DNA of 64,000 nucleotides, from positions 2,270,501 through 2,334,500 of the forward strand of contig NZ_BAABBR010000001.1 of assembly GCF_039538065.1 (NCBI RefSeq), in the 5' to 3' direction. Positions within the stretch are counted from its first letter, which is position 1. The number at the start of each line of letters is the position of its first letter. Shown here piece after piece: positions 39,684-47,772 of this stretch. The position numbers and the translations under genes were made by a program. The notes under the pieces are model-generated. The model was not told where the DNA came from, searched no databases, and was given only the letters and a program-made list of their open reading frames with translations. This DNA comes from Sphingomonas rosea (GTDB lineage: Bacteria; Pseudomonadota; Alphaproteobacteria; Sphingomonadales; Sphingomonadaceae).

Positions 39684-40097
39684 TCAGACCGGTCCGACGA
39701 GAGGAAAAGTCGGGATCGCGATGTCGAAAGTCCGGCCGTTCTCGTCGACCATCGTATAGCTTCCGGTCATCGATCCGGTCGGGGTCGGAAGTGGGCAGCC
39801 CGAGACATAATCGTAGGACGCCCCCGGCGCGATCAGCGGCATTTCGCCGACCACGCCCTCCCCCTTGACCTCGTGCACCGTGCCGCGCCCGTCGGTGATG
39901 GTCCAGGCGCGGGTCAGGAGCTGGACGCTTTGCGTGCCCCGGTTCTCGAGCCGGATGTGATAGGACCAGAACCAGCGGCCCGTGGCAGGCGCCGATTGCT
40001 CGGCCAGAAAGCTGACCGCGACCCGGACGACCATGTCCTCCGTCGTCGCTTCATGCGGAAACAGCATCGAGAGAACGGCGGGCCCCATGCGGCTCAC
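39684..40097 (-). CDS. apaG: ApaG domain protein
   Basis: A 137-aa beta-sandwich protein of the ApaG family, linked to Co2+/Mg2+ homeostasis and AppppA turnover in enterobacteria. The family segments are SFLAEQSAP, YHIRLENRG, GEGVVGEMPLIAPG and GSMTGSYTM. The GTG at 40097 overlaps the recO stop as GTGA, so I prefer it. ATG 40067 is an alternative that starts nearer the conserved fold. Confidence 0.9.
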   Translation of the reverse strand: MSRMGPAVLSMLFPHEATTEDMVVRVAVSFLAEQSAPATGRWFWSYHIRLENRGTQSVQLLTRAWTITDGRGTVHEVKGEGVVGEMPLIAPGASYDYVSGCPLPTPTGSMTGSYTMVDENGRTFDIAIPTFPLVGPV

Positions 40098-40705
40098 GCT
40101 ACCAGCCCCAGTGCCCGGCGCAAGCGAGCGGTGAGACGTTCGCGCGCGTCCCATGCCGGATCGCCGGGGCGCTGGAGGAGATCGCGGCGGATCCGGCGGC
40201 CGGTCAAGGCGAGCCCGGTGGGCCAGTCGACGCTGGCTTTCCTGACGTCGGCGGGGTCGAGGCCAAAGCCGAGTTCGGCAAGCACCAGCAGTTCGTAGGC
40301 GAACAGTGCTGGCCCCCACCCGCTCGCCGAGGGCGCGGCCGCGATGGCGTCGAGGAGGCCGCTCAGTCCCTGGTAAAGCGCCGGATAGGGTTGGCGCTCG
40401 GGCAGCACCTCGGCGGTGAGTGTAGTCGCCCAGAGGATTCCAGCGGCGGGCAGCGGCTCAGTCATCAATGGCGCACGGCTGTGGGTGAGTTCGACCTCGG
40501 CTTGCGGCAATTGCGCGTCGGTGCGGGCGGAAAGCCGTGCCTCGACCTCGTTGCCCGCGACCAGCACCGGCCGCATCCGCCGCCCGCGCGCCCCGCGGAC
40601 ATAACAGGCGACGAGTCCGTGGTTGGGCGTCAGCATCCGCGCGATCGCCCCCGTCTCCCCGTGGATCCGGACCGCGAGGACGATCGCCGGGGTGGTGAAC
40701 CTCAC
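40094..40705 (-). CDS. recO: DNA repair protein RecO
   Basis: RecO loads RecA with RecR in the RecFOR gap-repair pathway. The 203-aa product has the N-terminal OB-fold (TTPAIVLAVRIHGETGAIARMLT, split at the Gly; GLVACYVRGARG) and a helical C-terminal domain (FAYELLVLAELGFGLDP). It is short, with no visible zinc-finger Cys cluster, as in many alphaproteobacteria. Three bases separate its start from the uvrC stop. Confidence 0.93.
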   Translation of the reverse strand: MRFTTPAIVLAVRIHGETGAIARMLTPNHGLVACYVRGARGRRMRPVLVAGNEVEARLSARTDAQLPQAEVELTHSRAPLMTEPLPAAGILWATTLTAEVLPERQPYPALYQGLSGLLDAIAAAPSASGWGPALFAYELLVLAELGFGLDPADVRKASVDWPTGLALTGRRIRRDLLQRPGDPAWDARERLTARLRRALGLVA

Positions 40706-40708
40706 CGC

Positions 40709-42655
40709 TCACCCATTGGGGTGGAAATAATCATAGACCTGCCGCGCGGTGGCCTTGCTGATGCCGGGCGCCTTCTCGAGGTCGTCGAGCGCCGCGCCCT
40801 TCACCGCCCGCGCGGTGCCGAAGTGCATCAGCAGCGCGCGCTTGCGGGTCGGGCCGATGCCCGGCACTTCGTCGAGCGAACTGGTCGTCAGCGACTTGGC
40901 CCGCTTGGCGCGGTGCGTGCCGATGGCGAAGCGGTGGGCTTCGTCGCGCAGCCGCTGCAAGTAGAAGAGCAAGGGCGAATTGACCGGGAAGGTCAGTTCG
41001 CGCCCGTTCGGCAAGTGGAACACCTCGCGCCCCTCGCGGCCGTGATGCGGACCCTTGGCGACGCCGACCACGGGCACGTCGTGGACCCCCGCATCCTCCA
41101 TGATCTCGAGGACCGCGTTCAGCTGCCCGCGGCCGCCATCGATCAGGATGAGGTCGGGCCACTCGCCGCTCGAGCGGTCGGGGTCGTCCTTTTCGAGGCG
41201 CTGGAAGCGGCGCTCGAGCACTTCCTTCATCATCGCGAAGTCGTCGTCGGTCGCGGCCTTCTTGATGTTGAATTTGCGGTAGCTGTTCTTGCGGAAGCCC
41301 TCGGGGCCTGCGACGATCATCGCGCCGGTCGCCGCGGTGCCCATGATGTGGCTGTTGTCGTAGACCTCGATCCGCTTGGGCACGTCGGACAGTTCGAAGG
41401 CATCGGTCAGCTCGCGCAGAAGCCGGGTCTGCGTGGTGCTTTCGGCATGACGCCGGTCGAGCGCCTCGATCGCATTGCGGCTGGCCTGGTCGACGAGCTT
41501 CTTGCGGTCGCCGCGCTGGGGCCGTTCGATGAGCACCTTGCGCCCGGCCTTTTCGCACAGCGCCTCGGCGACGAGTTCGGCCTCGGCGACGTCGCGGTCG
41601 ACGAGGATCCGCCTCGGCGGCGGCATGTCCTCGTAGAACTGGACGAGGAAGGTCGAAAGCACCTCGTCTTCGGGGACGTCGGCGGTGTGGCTGGGGAAGA
41701 AGGCGCGGTGCCCCCAATTCTGCCCGCCGCGGATAAAGAAGGCCTGGATGCACATCGCCCCGCCCTTGGCGGCGAGCGCGAAGATGTCGGCGTCGCCAAG
41801 CCCCTCGGCGTGGACGGTCTGGGAGCCTTGGATGTAGGTCAGCGCGCGGAGGCGGTCGCGGAAGATGGCGGCAAGCTCGAAGTCCATGCGCTCGGCCGCC
41901 TCAGCCATCTGCTTCGAGAGGCGCGCCTGGACCCCGGTCGACTTGCCCGCGAGGAAGTTCTTCGCGTCCTCCACCAGCTCGGCATAGGCATCGGGCTCGA
42001 TCCGCCCGACGCACGGCCCCGAGCAGCGACGGATCTGGTAGAGCAGGCAGGGCCGCGAGCGGTTGCTGAAGAAGCTGTCGCTGCACGAGCGCAACAGGAA
42101 CAGCTTCTGGAGCGCGTTCAGCGTCCGGGTGACCGAACCGGCGCTCGCGAAGGGGCCGAAATATTGCCCCTTCGCTCGCCGCGCGCCGCGATGCTTCTGC
42201 ACCCGCGGGAACGCGTGGTCCTCGCGCAGCAGGATGAAGGGGAAGCTTTTGTCGTCGCGCAGCAGCACGTTGTAGGGCGGGCGGAAGCGCTTGATGAGCT
42301 GCGCCTCGAGCAGCAGCGCCTCGGCCTCGGTGTGGGTCGTGACGATGGTCATCGAGCGGGTCTGCGCGACCATCCGCTGGAGCCGCTTCGAGAGGCGCGA
42401 CACCTGCGTATAGTTGGTGACCCGGTTCTTTAGCGCGCGGGCCTTGCCGACGTAGAGCACCTCGCCGCGTGAATCCTGCATCCGATAGACGCCTGGGCGC
42501 ACGGGCAGCGTCTTCACGACGTTGCGGATGGCGGCGATGCCAGCCTCGATGTCGGGCGCCTCGCCGCCGCCCTGGACGGTGGAGGTCGCCGCTTCCTCGT
42601 TGAAGCGTTCGGCGGATCGGGGGTGTTCCGGTCGGTCGGCCGGGGTGCGGTTCAT
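40709..42655 (-). CDS. uvrC: UvrABC system protein C
   Basis: UvrC makes both incisions in nucleotide excision repair. The 648-aa product has the GIY-YIG nuclease (PGVYRMQDSRGEVLYVGKA), a UVR motif (RMDFELAAIFRDRL), a Cys-rich region (SRPCLLYQIRRCSGPCVG) and the RNase H-like C-terminal nuclease (RIEVYDNSHIMGT, LILIDGGRGQLNA). Paired HhH motifs at the end bind DNA (EVPGIGPTRKRALL). ATG 42655 is chosen; the frame is open for 47 codons upstream but that part has no family match. Confidence 0.96.
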   Translation of the reverse strand: MNRTPADRPEHPRSAERFNEEAATSTVQGGGEAPDIEAGIAAIRNVVKTLPVRPGVYRMQDSRGEVLYVGKARALKNRVTNYTQVSRLSKRLQRMVAQTRSMTIVTTHTEAEALLLEAQLIKRFRPPYNVLLRDDKSFPFILLREDHAFPRVQKHRGARRAKGQYFGPFASAGSVTRTLNALQKLFLLRSCSDSFFSNRSRPCLLYQIRRCSGPCVGRIEPDAYAELVEDAKNFLAGKSTGVQARLSKQMAEAAERMDFELAAIFRDRLRALTYIQGSQTVHAEGLGDADIFALAAKGGAMCIQAFFIRGGQNWGHRAFFPSHTADVPEDEVLSTFLVQFYEDMPPPRRILVDRDVAEAELVAEALCEKAGRKVLIERPQRGDRKKLVDQASRNAIEALDRRHAESTTQTRLLRELTDAFELSDVPKRIEVYDNSHIMGTAATGAMIVAGPEGFRKNSYRKFNIKKAATDDDFAMMKEVLERRFQRLEKDDPDRSSGEWPDLILIDGGRGQLNAVLEIMEDAGVHDVPVVGVAKGPHHGREGREVFHLPNGRELTFPVNSPLLFYLQRLRDEAHRFAIGTHRAKRAKSLTTSSLDEVPGIGPTRKRALLMHFGTARAVKGAALDDLEKAPGISKATARQVYDYFHPNG

Positions 42656-42803
42656 GGGCCGCGATGTAGTGGGTGGAGGGCCGCCAAGGAAGCGCGGGTT
42701 GTAAATTGCCGCCAAAGCGCCCACCTTGAACCTGCTAACAGTCGCAAGTTGACGGTCTCTGGTGCTTTGCGGCTCCGTATTCCTCTGCTCACGCACCTTT
42801 AGC

Positions 42804-42830
42804 GGCCCCGTGCCGGCTTTCGGCGGGGCC
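42804..42830 (+). promoter_or_regulatory. strong hairpin in the cold-shock leader
   Basis: GGCCCC...GCCG (42804-42815) pairs with CGGC GGGGCC (42821-42830) around a GCTTT loop. It sits 20 bases before the ATG of the cold-shock gene. It may be a leader thermosensor-like structure or a terminator of upstream transcription; the lack of a T-run favours a leader role. Confidence 0.45.
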
Positions 42831-42849
42831 CATTTAAGAGGAACCTCTC

Positions 42850-43056
42850 ATGACCATCGGAACCGTCAAATTCTTCAACGCCGACAAGGGCTATGGCTTC
42901 ATCTCGCCGGACGACGGCGGCACCGACGCCTTTGTCCACATCAGCGCCGTCGAGGCGGCCGGCATGCAGACGCTCGATCGCGACCAGCGCGTCGAATATG
43001 AAGTGCAGTCGGGCCGTGACGGCCGGATGAGCGCGGTCAACCTCCAGCAGGCCTGA
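42850..43056 (+). CDS. cold-shock domain protein
   Basis: A 68-aa single cold-shock domain that binds single-stranded RNA and DNA. The RNP1 motif is KGYGFIS and RNP2 is AFVHIS. The ribosome binding site AGAGGAA precedes ATG 42850. Expression is probably shaped by the leader hairpin at 42804-42830 and ended by the hairpin at 43067-43093. It is a CspA-type protein; which paralogue cannot be told. Confidence 0.96.
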   Translation: MTIGTVKFFNADKGYGFISPDDGGTDAFVHISAVEAAGMQTLDRDQRVEYEVQSGRDGRMSAVNLQQA

Positions 43057-43066
43057 CCGGTGCTTC

Positions 43067-43093
43067 GAGGGCCTGCCCGTTCGGCGGGCCCTC
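43067..43093 (+). terminator. terminator after the cold-shock gene
   Basis: GAGGGCCTGCC (43067-43077) pairs with GGCGGGCCCTC (43083-43093) with one G-T wobble and a CGTTC loop. TTCC follows. It lies 11 bases after the stop codon and before the next gene. Confidence 0.65.
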
Positions 43094-43121
43094 TTCCCTC
43101 ATCCCAAGAAGGAACGCACCC

Positions 43122-43325
43122 ATGTCTACCCTCCCCTTTTACCGCGAACAGGCTGCCGCATGCCGCAGCCGGGCCGAAGCCTCGACGCTCGCCAACGTTC
43201 GCACCCTCAACCTCGAGGCCGCCGAAGCCTGGGAAGCCATGGCCGACCGGCTGACCCGCACCATGGTCCACCGCGACGCCAACGAGGCGGCACGCGCCGA
43301 GGCCGACTCCTCTCGCGACCACTGA
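43122..43325 (+). CDS. small hypothetical protein (67 aa)
   Basis: A helical protein starting MSTLPFYREQAAACRSRAEAS and rich in Ala, Arg and Glu, probably an amphipathic helix-turn-helix bundle. An AAGGAA site precedes ATG 43122. The Gre-like gene starts eight bases after its stop, so both are likely one transcript. I do not know a function. Proteins of this look recur in sphingomonads. Confidence 0.75.
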   Translation: MSTLPFYREQAAACRSRAEASTLANVRTLNLEAAEAWEAMADRLTRTMVHRDANEAARAEADSSRDH

Positions 43326-43333
43326 GCCACGCG

Positions 43334-43792
43334 ATGAGCGTCGCCTTTCGCCGCGAATCCGATGACGAGCATCTCGAGCCGACCTTCGAGCTGCCGATCC
43401 CGCCGGGACCCAATCTCGTTACCCCGCGCGGGTTGGCGCTCATCGAGGCGCGCGCGGCTAAGATCGAAGCCGACCTTGCCGGTGAGCTGACCGAGGAAGC
43501 ACGCAAGAAGCTGCTCCGCGATGCCCGCTACTGGCGCCACCGCACCGCAAGCGCACAGCTTGCCCCGGCCCCGAGCGGCGAGGAAGTCGCCGTCGGAACC
43601 CGCGTCACCTACAGCCGCGACGGCTCCGAGAAGACCATCACGATCGTCGGCCACGACGAGAGCGAGCCCGCCGCGGGCCGCGTCGGCTTCACCGCACCAC
43701 TGGTCAAGGCCATGCTCGGCGCGACCGAAGGCGAGACGGTCGACGGGCCGGGTGGCCCGGTCACGATCGAGCGGATCGAAATCGCCGACTGA
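43334..43792 (+). CDS. GreA/GreB-like elongation factor
   Basis: The 152-aa protein has a short N-terminal helical part (LIEARAAKIEADLAGELTEEARKKL, here split) and a GreA/GreB C-terminal domain. The C-terminal domain has VAVGTRVTYSRDGSEKTITIVG and a DESEPAAGRVGFTAPLVKAMLG segment close to GreB/Rnk. The coiled coil is much shorter than in GreA, so direct transcript cleavage is unlikely. It may act as an RNA polymerase secondary-channel factor. ATG 43334. Confidence 0.86.
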   Translation: MSVAFRRESDDEHLEPTFELPIPPGPNLVTPRGLALIEARAAKIEADLAGELTEEARKKLLRDARYWRHRTASAQLAPAPSGEEVAVGTRVTYSRDGSEKTITIVGHDESEPAAGRVGFTAPLVKAMLGATEGETVDGPGGPVTIERIEIAD

Positions 43793-43818
43793 GCCCTCAT
43801 TCCTCCGGCGGGACGAGT

Positions 43819-43833
43819 TTAACTAAACCTTAT
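43819..43833 (+). promoter_or_regulatory. CtrA-like box upstream of the Aur1/PAP2-like gene
   Basis: TTAACTAAACCTTAT is a seven-of-eight match to TTAA-N7-TTAA. It begins 45 bases before ATG 43864. Spacing fits a CtrA-controlled promoter, but AT-rich intergenic DNA can give chance matches. Confidence 0.4.
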
Positions 43834-43863
43834 ATTTCGCAGATTAGTGCGGTTCGTGTGTTG

Positions 43864-44964
43864 ATGCGGACCTCGCCTGTTAACCTGCCGACGCAGTTTG
43901 GTTTCATTCCTTCGGGACTGGCCTGGCTGGCGCTCATCATGAGCCTGACGGTCGGCACGTCGGTCGCCGCCATCGTCATGGGCGAGCGGGTCGGGATCCC
44001 GGTGCTCCCCGTCTATTGGGAATATGTCGCGTCGGTGTTCCGCCTCGCGCCGCTGATCATCATCGCGATCGCCATCGGCATCGTCACCACGCTGGCGCTG
44101 CGCCGCGAGTTGCGCCCGATCGCTGCGATCAAGCTCATGGCCCGCACCCGCTTCCACAACCGCGAGGAATTCGCCGCGACCGTCGGGCCGGTGCTGCTGA
44201 TGCCGCTGCTGCTCGGTGCATTCGGGACCCTCAAACAGATCCTGCCGCTCTATCGCCCGTTCCAGTGGGACGACACCTTCGCCGGCTTCGCGCGCTACAT
44301 CTTCTTCGGGCACCGCGGCTGGGAAGTGACCCACGCCATCTTCGGCTCGGCGGAAGCGACGCTGGTGCTCGATCGCATCTACACCGCCTGGGTTCCGCTG
44401 ATGTTCGCCGCGGTGCTCCTTTACGCGCTGTTCGCGCCGCCGGCGCTGCGGGCGCGTTTCTTCCTCAGCCTGACCCTCGGCTTCATCCTCATCGGGGTGG
44501 TCAGCGCCTTCGCCTTTTCGTCCGCCGGTCCCTGCTACGCGCGGCTGATCGGAAGTGCCTCGGCGCCGGCCTATGACGGGCTGATGGCGCGACTGAACGC
44601 GATCAATGCGGCCGGCTATCACCTTCAGGCGCTCGACTGGCAGCGGCAATTGTGGGTCGCGCACGAGAACCGCGACTATGGTTTCGCCATGGGCATCTCG
44701 GCCATGCCCTCGATGCACAATGCGGTGAGCTTCCTCTACGTGCTGTGCGCCTGGCATGCCCGGCCGTGGGTGCGGATGAGCGCGATCGCCTTTGCGGTCG
44801 CGATCCTGGTCGGCTCGGTCCACCTCGGCTGGCACTATCTCGCCGACGGCTTGGTCGCCTGGGGCATGATGGCGCTGATCTGGACCGGCGCGGGCGTCAT
44901 GCTTCGCGCGCAACTGCCTTGGCCCGCGCGCCGCGAAACGACGCGCGCCTTCCAGCTGGCCTGA
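43864..44964 (+). CDS. PAP2/Aur1-like membrane protein
   Basis: A 366-aa protein with about six to seven membrane segments. Near the C-terminus it has the PAP2 motifs SAMPSMHNAVSFL and HLGWHYLADG. This is the layout of the Aur1/Ipt1-type inositol phosphotransferases and related phosphatases. In a sphingolipid-making bacterium a role in phospho-sphingolipid or phosphoinositol head-group transfer is possible (inference). The ATG at 43864 follows in-frame GTG and TTG codons (43858, 43861) that could also start it. A CtrA-like box precedes it. Confidence 0.82.
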   Translation: MRTSPVNLPTQFGFIPSGLAWLALIMSLTVGTSVAAIVMGERVGIPVLPVYWEYVASVFRLAPLIIIAIAIGIVTTLALRRELRPIAAIKLMARTRFHNREEFAATVGPVLLMPLLLGAFGTLKQILPLYRPFQWDDTFAGFARYIFFGHRGWEVTHAIFGSAEATLVLDRIYTAWVPLMFAAVLLYALFAPPALRARFFLSLTLGFILIGVVSAFAFSSAGPCYARLIGSASAPAYDGLMARLNAINAAGYHLQALDWQRQLWVAHENRDYGFAMGISAMPSMHNAVSFLYVLCAWHARPWVRMSAIAFAVAILVGSVHLGWHYLADGLVAWGMMALIWTGAGVMLRAQLPWPARRETTRAFQLA

Positions 44965-44969
44965 CCGCC

Positions 44970-45689
44970 TCAGGCGGCGGCGCGCGCCTCGGCCTTGTCG
45001 CCAAGAATCCAGTCGACCGCATCGGCAGCATGGATCGCGGTCGTGTCATAGACCGGCAGCACGTTGGCACGCGTGTCGACCGCGAGCACCAGTTCGGTGC
45101 AGGCGAGGACCACCGCCTGAACCCGCTTCTTGCCGAGCTCGGTGATGAGGGTCTTCAACTTGCGCTGGCTCTCGCGGACGACACGGCCCGCGGCGAGCTC
45201 CTCGTAGATGATCCGATCGACCTCGGTGATCCACCCGTCCTCGATCGGGGCGAGACGGATTCCGCGCGCCTCGAACGCCGAGCGGACATGCGGCTCGGTC
45301 ATGGTAGTGCGGGTGCCGAGCACCGCGACCGACTGGCGGCCGTCCGCAGCGACGCGCTTCGCGGCGGACTCGCCGATGTGGAGCACCGGCACATCGACCG
45401 CGGCAGCGACGGCGTCATAATGCTTGTGCATCGTGTTCGAAGTGAGAATCAGCCCCTCGGACCCGGCCGCGACCAGCCGCTTCACCGTGTCGACGATCAC
45501 CGCCTCGCCGCCGGCCCAGTCGCCCTTGCGGTGGAAGGCGGCGTAATCGTCCTCGCAGTCGAGGCTCTCGATCACCAGCCGCGCGCTGTGGAGACCGCCG
45601 AGGCGCCGCGCCACACCCTTGTTGATATGCTCGTAATAGAGCGCGGTCGAATTCCAGCTCGCCCCGCCGACGATCCCGAGCTTGCGCAC
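44970..45689 (-). CDS. aspartate/glutamate racemase family protein
   Basis: The 239-aa protein resembles YgeA-type racemases. It starts KLGIVGGASWNSTALYYEHIN. The two active-site segments are LTSNTMHKH and VLACTELVLAV. Classical aspartate racemases have Cys at both sites; here the first position reads Ser before the NT, as in the subgroup where Thr or Ser replaces it, and the second Cys is kept. The substrate is uncertain (broad-specificity amino acid racemase). ATG 45689. Confidence 0.88.
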   Translation of the reverse strand: MRKLGIVGGASWNSTALYYEHINKGVARRLGGLHSARLVIESLDCEDDYAAFHRKGDWAGGEAVIVDTVKRLVAAGSEGLILTSNTMHKHYDAVAAAVDVPVLHIGESAAKRVAADGRQSVAVLGTRTTMTEPHVRSAFEARGIRLAPIEDGWITEVDRIIYEELAAGRVVRESQRKLKTLITELGKKRVQAVVLACTELVLAVDTRANVLPVYDTTAIHAADAVDWILGDKAEARAAA

Positions 45690-45865
45690 TGTCCTGCCTT
45701 CCCCTCGCCCCGGCGCCGTATCCGCTGCGGCGCCAAATAGTTAACGGGGACGGTTGTCGCCCAACCCGTGCGCCCGGACAAGCGGGTGAACGTCAAATGT
45801 TGGCACGATTAACACGGCAAAGCCGAGGTGTGGCGGCGCGGCGACAAAGCGTTGCGGAGGCGTAT

Positions 45866-47362
45866 CTACCCCAGCGCCTTGACGATCTCCTCGACCATCT
45901 TCTTGGCGTCGGCGAGCAGCATCATCGTGTTGTCGCGGTAGAAGAGTTCGTTGTCGACGCCGGCATAGCCCGCCCCGCCCATCGAGCGCTTGATGAACAG
46001 CACGGTGCGCGCCTTTTCGACGTCCAGCACGGGCATGCCGTAGATGGGCGACGATCTGTCGGTCTTGGCGGCCGGGTTGGTGACGTCGTTGGCGCCGATG
46101 ACGAAGGCGACGTCGGTCTGCGCGAACTCGCTGTTGATGTCCTCGAGCTCGAAGACCTCGTCATAGGGCACGTTGGCCTCGGCCAGCAGCACGTTCATGT
46201 GCCCCGGCATGCGGCCCGCGACGGGGTGGATGGCGTACTTCACCTTCACCCCTTCCTTCTTGAGGGTGTCGGCCATCTCGCGGAGGATGTGCTGCGCCTG
46301 CGCCACCGCCATGCCGTAGCCGGGGACGATGATGACCTGGTCGGCCTGCTTCATCAGGAACGCGGCATCCTCGGCCGAGCCGCGCTTGTAGGGCCGGTCG
46401 ATGACCTCGCCCCCGCCGCTCGATGCGACCGCGCCGAAGCCGCCGGCGATGACCGAGATGAAGCTGCGGTTCATCGCGCGGCACATGATGTAGCTGAGGA
46501 TCGCGCCCGAGCTTCCGACCAGCGCGCCGGTGATGATCATCGCGCTGTTGTGAAGCGTGAAGCCCATCGCCGCCGCGGCCCAGCCCGAATAGCTGTTCAG
46601 CATCGACACCACGACCGGCATGTCGGCGCCGCCGATCGGGATGATCAGGAGGAAGCCGATGGCGAAGGACAGCGCCATCACTGTCCAGAAGATCCACGGG
46701 CTCTGGTCCTGGGTGAAATAGCCGATCAGGATCAGGATCGCGGCGAGCACGCCGAAGTTGATGAGGTGGCGGCCCGGCAGCAGGATGGGCGAGCCGCTCA
46801 TGTTGCCATTGAGCTTGAGGAACGCGATCACGCTCCCCGAGAAGGTGATTGCGCCGATGGCGACGCCGAGACCCATCTCGAGCCTGCTCACGGGCAGGAT
46901 ATTGATGACCGGCGCCGAGGCGATGGGCGAGATGATTGCGGCGATGCCGAACGCCTGCGGATTGAGGAAGGCGGCGGCGCCGACCAGCACTGCCGCCAAG
47001 CCGACGAGGCTGTGGAAGGCCGCGACCAACTGCGGCATGTCGGTCATCTTGATCCGGCGGGCGGTGACGATGCCGATCACCGCGCCGATCGCGATGGCGG
47101 CGAGGATGAGGCCAAGGCCAGTCCAGTCGGGCGAAAGCGCCGAATGGCCGAAGAGCGGACCGCTTTCGACGATATACTCTCGGCCGGGCATGTGCGTGAC
47201 CAGGGTCGTCACCACGGCGATCGCCATGCCGATCATGCCGAGGCGATTGCCGCGCTGGCTGGTGGCGGGGCTCGACAGCCCGCGCAGCGCGAGGATGAAG
47301 CAGACGCCCGAGACGAGATAGGCGAGCAGGACCCACGACGGGGTGTCGTGCGCGGCCTCCAT
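45866..47362 (-). CDS. pntB: proton-translocating NAD(P) transhydrogenase subunit beta
   Basis: PntB carries the membrane domain and the NADP(H)-binding domain III. The 498-aa product has about nine membrane segments and an NADP-binding domain with VPGYGMAVAQAQ and GANDVTNPAA. The last region (VDNELFYRDNTMMLLADAKKM) is typical. ATG 47362 shares one base with the stop of pntAB. Electron transfer needs domain I (PntAA), which is not found adjacent. Confidence 0.95.
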   Translation of the reverse strand: MEAAHDTPSWVLLAYLVSGVCFILALRGLSSPATSQRGNRLGMIGMAIAVVTTLVTHMPGREYIVESGPLFGHSALSPDWTGLGLILAAIAIGAVIGIVTARRIKMTDMPQLVAAFHSLVGLAAVLVGAAAFLNPQAFGIAAIISPIASAPVINILPVSRLEMGLGVAIGAITFSGSVIAFLKLNGNMSGSPILLPGRHLINFGVLAAILILIGYFTQDQSPWIFWTVMALSFAIGFLLIIPIGGADMPVVVSMLNSYSGWAAAAMGFTLHNSAMIITGALVGSSGAILSYIMCRAMNRSFISVIAGGFGAVASSGGGEVIDRPYKRGSAEDAAFLMKQADQVIIVPGYGMAVAQAQHILREMADTLKKEGVKVKYAIHPVAGRMPGHMNVLLAEANVPYDEVFELEDINSEFAQTDVAFVIGANDVTNPAAKTDRSSPIYGMPVLDVEKARTVLFIKRSMGGAGYAGVDNELFYRDNTMMLLADAKKMVEEIVKALG

Positions 47363-47643
47363 CACTTGTCCTTCTTCTTGTACATGGCGAGCATTCGGCT
47401 GGTCACCGCGAAGCCGCCGAAGATGTTGATGCTTGCGAGCACCACGCCGAGGAGGCCGAGCCACTTGCTCGACGCGCTCCCGGCCGCCGCGGCGGCGATC
47501 AATGCGCCGACGATGATCACGGAGGAAATGGCGTTGGTCACCGCCATCAGCGGCGTGTGGAGTGCCGGGGTCACCGACCAGACCACGTAATAGCCGACGA
47601 AGCAGGCCATCACGAAGATCGACAGGATGGAAATGAAGTCCAC
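47362..47643 (-). CDS. pntAB: NAD(P) transhydrogenase subunit alpha, membrane part
   Basis: The 93-aa product carries three to four membrane helices (FISILSIFVMACFVGYYVVW, ISSVIIVGALIAAAAAG and GLLGVVLASINIFGGFAVT) that complete domain II with PntB. The start is GTG 47643 with a GGGAGGG site. In most alphaproteobacteria the order is pntAA-pntAB-pntB. Here the upstream neighbour is a divergent EAL gene, so pntAA must be elsewhere or absent. Confidence 0.93.
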   Translation of the reverse strand: MDFISILSIFVMACFVGYYVVWSVTPALHTPLMAVTNAISSVIIVGALIAAAAAGSASSKWLGLLGVVLASINIFGGFAVTSRMLAMYKKKDK

Positions 47644-47772
47644 GCGCCCTCCCCTTTTTCGGCGCCTTGCATGGCATGGCGGGCCGCGTGAGGCTAGCCG
47701 CAATGAAGGCGCGTCCGCAACGGACCTTATCTCCGTTCAACGCCTGACGGTTTCCGGTTTGATAACCTTTGA

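Noticed and set aside
40391..42433. 680-codon plus-strand frame over uvrC
   Set aside because: Antisense shadow of uvrC and recO.
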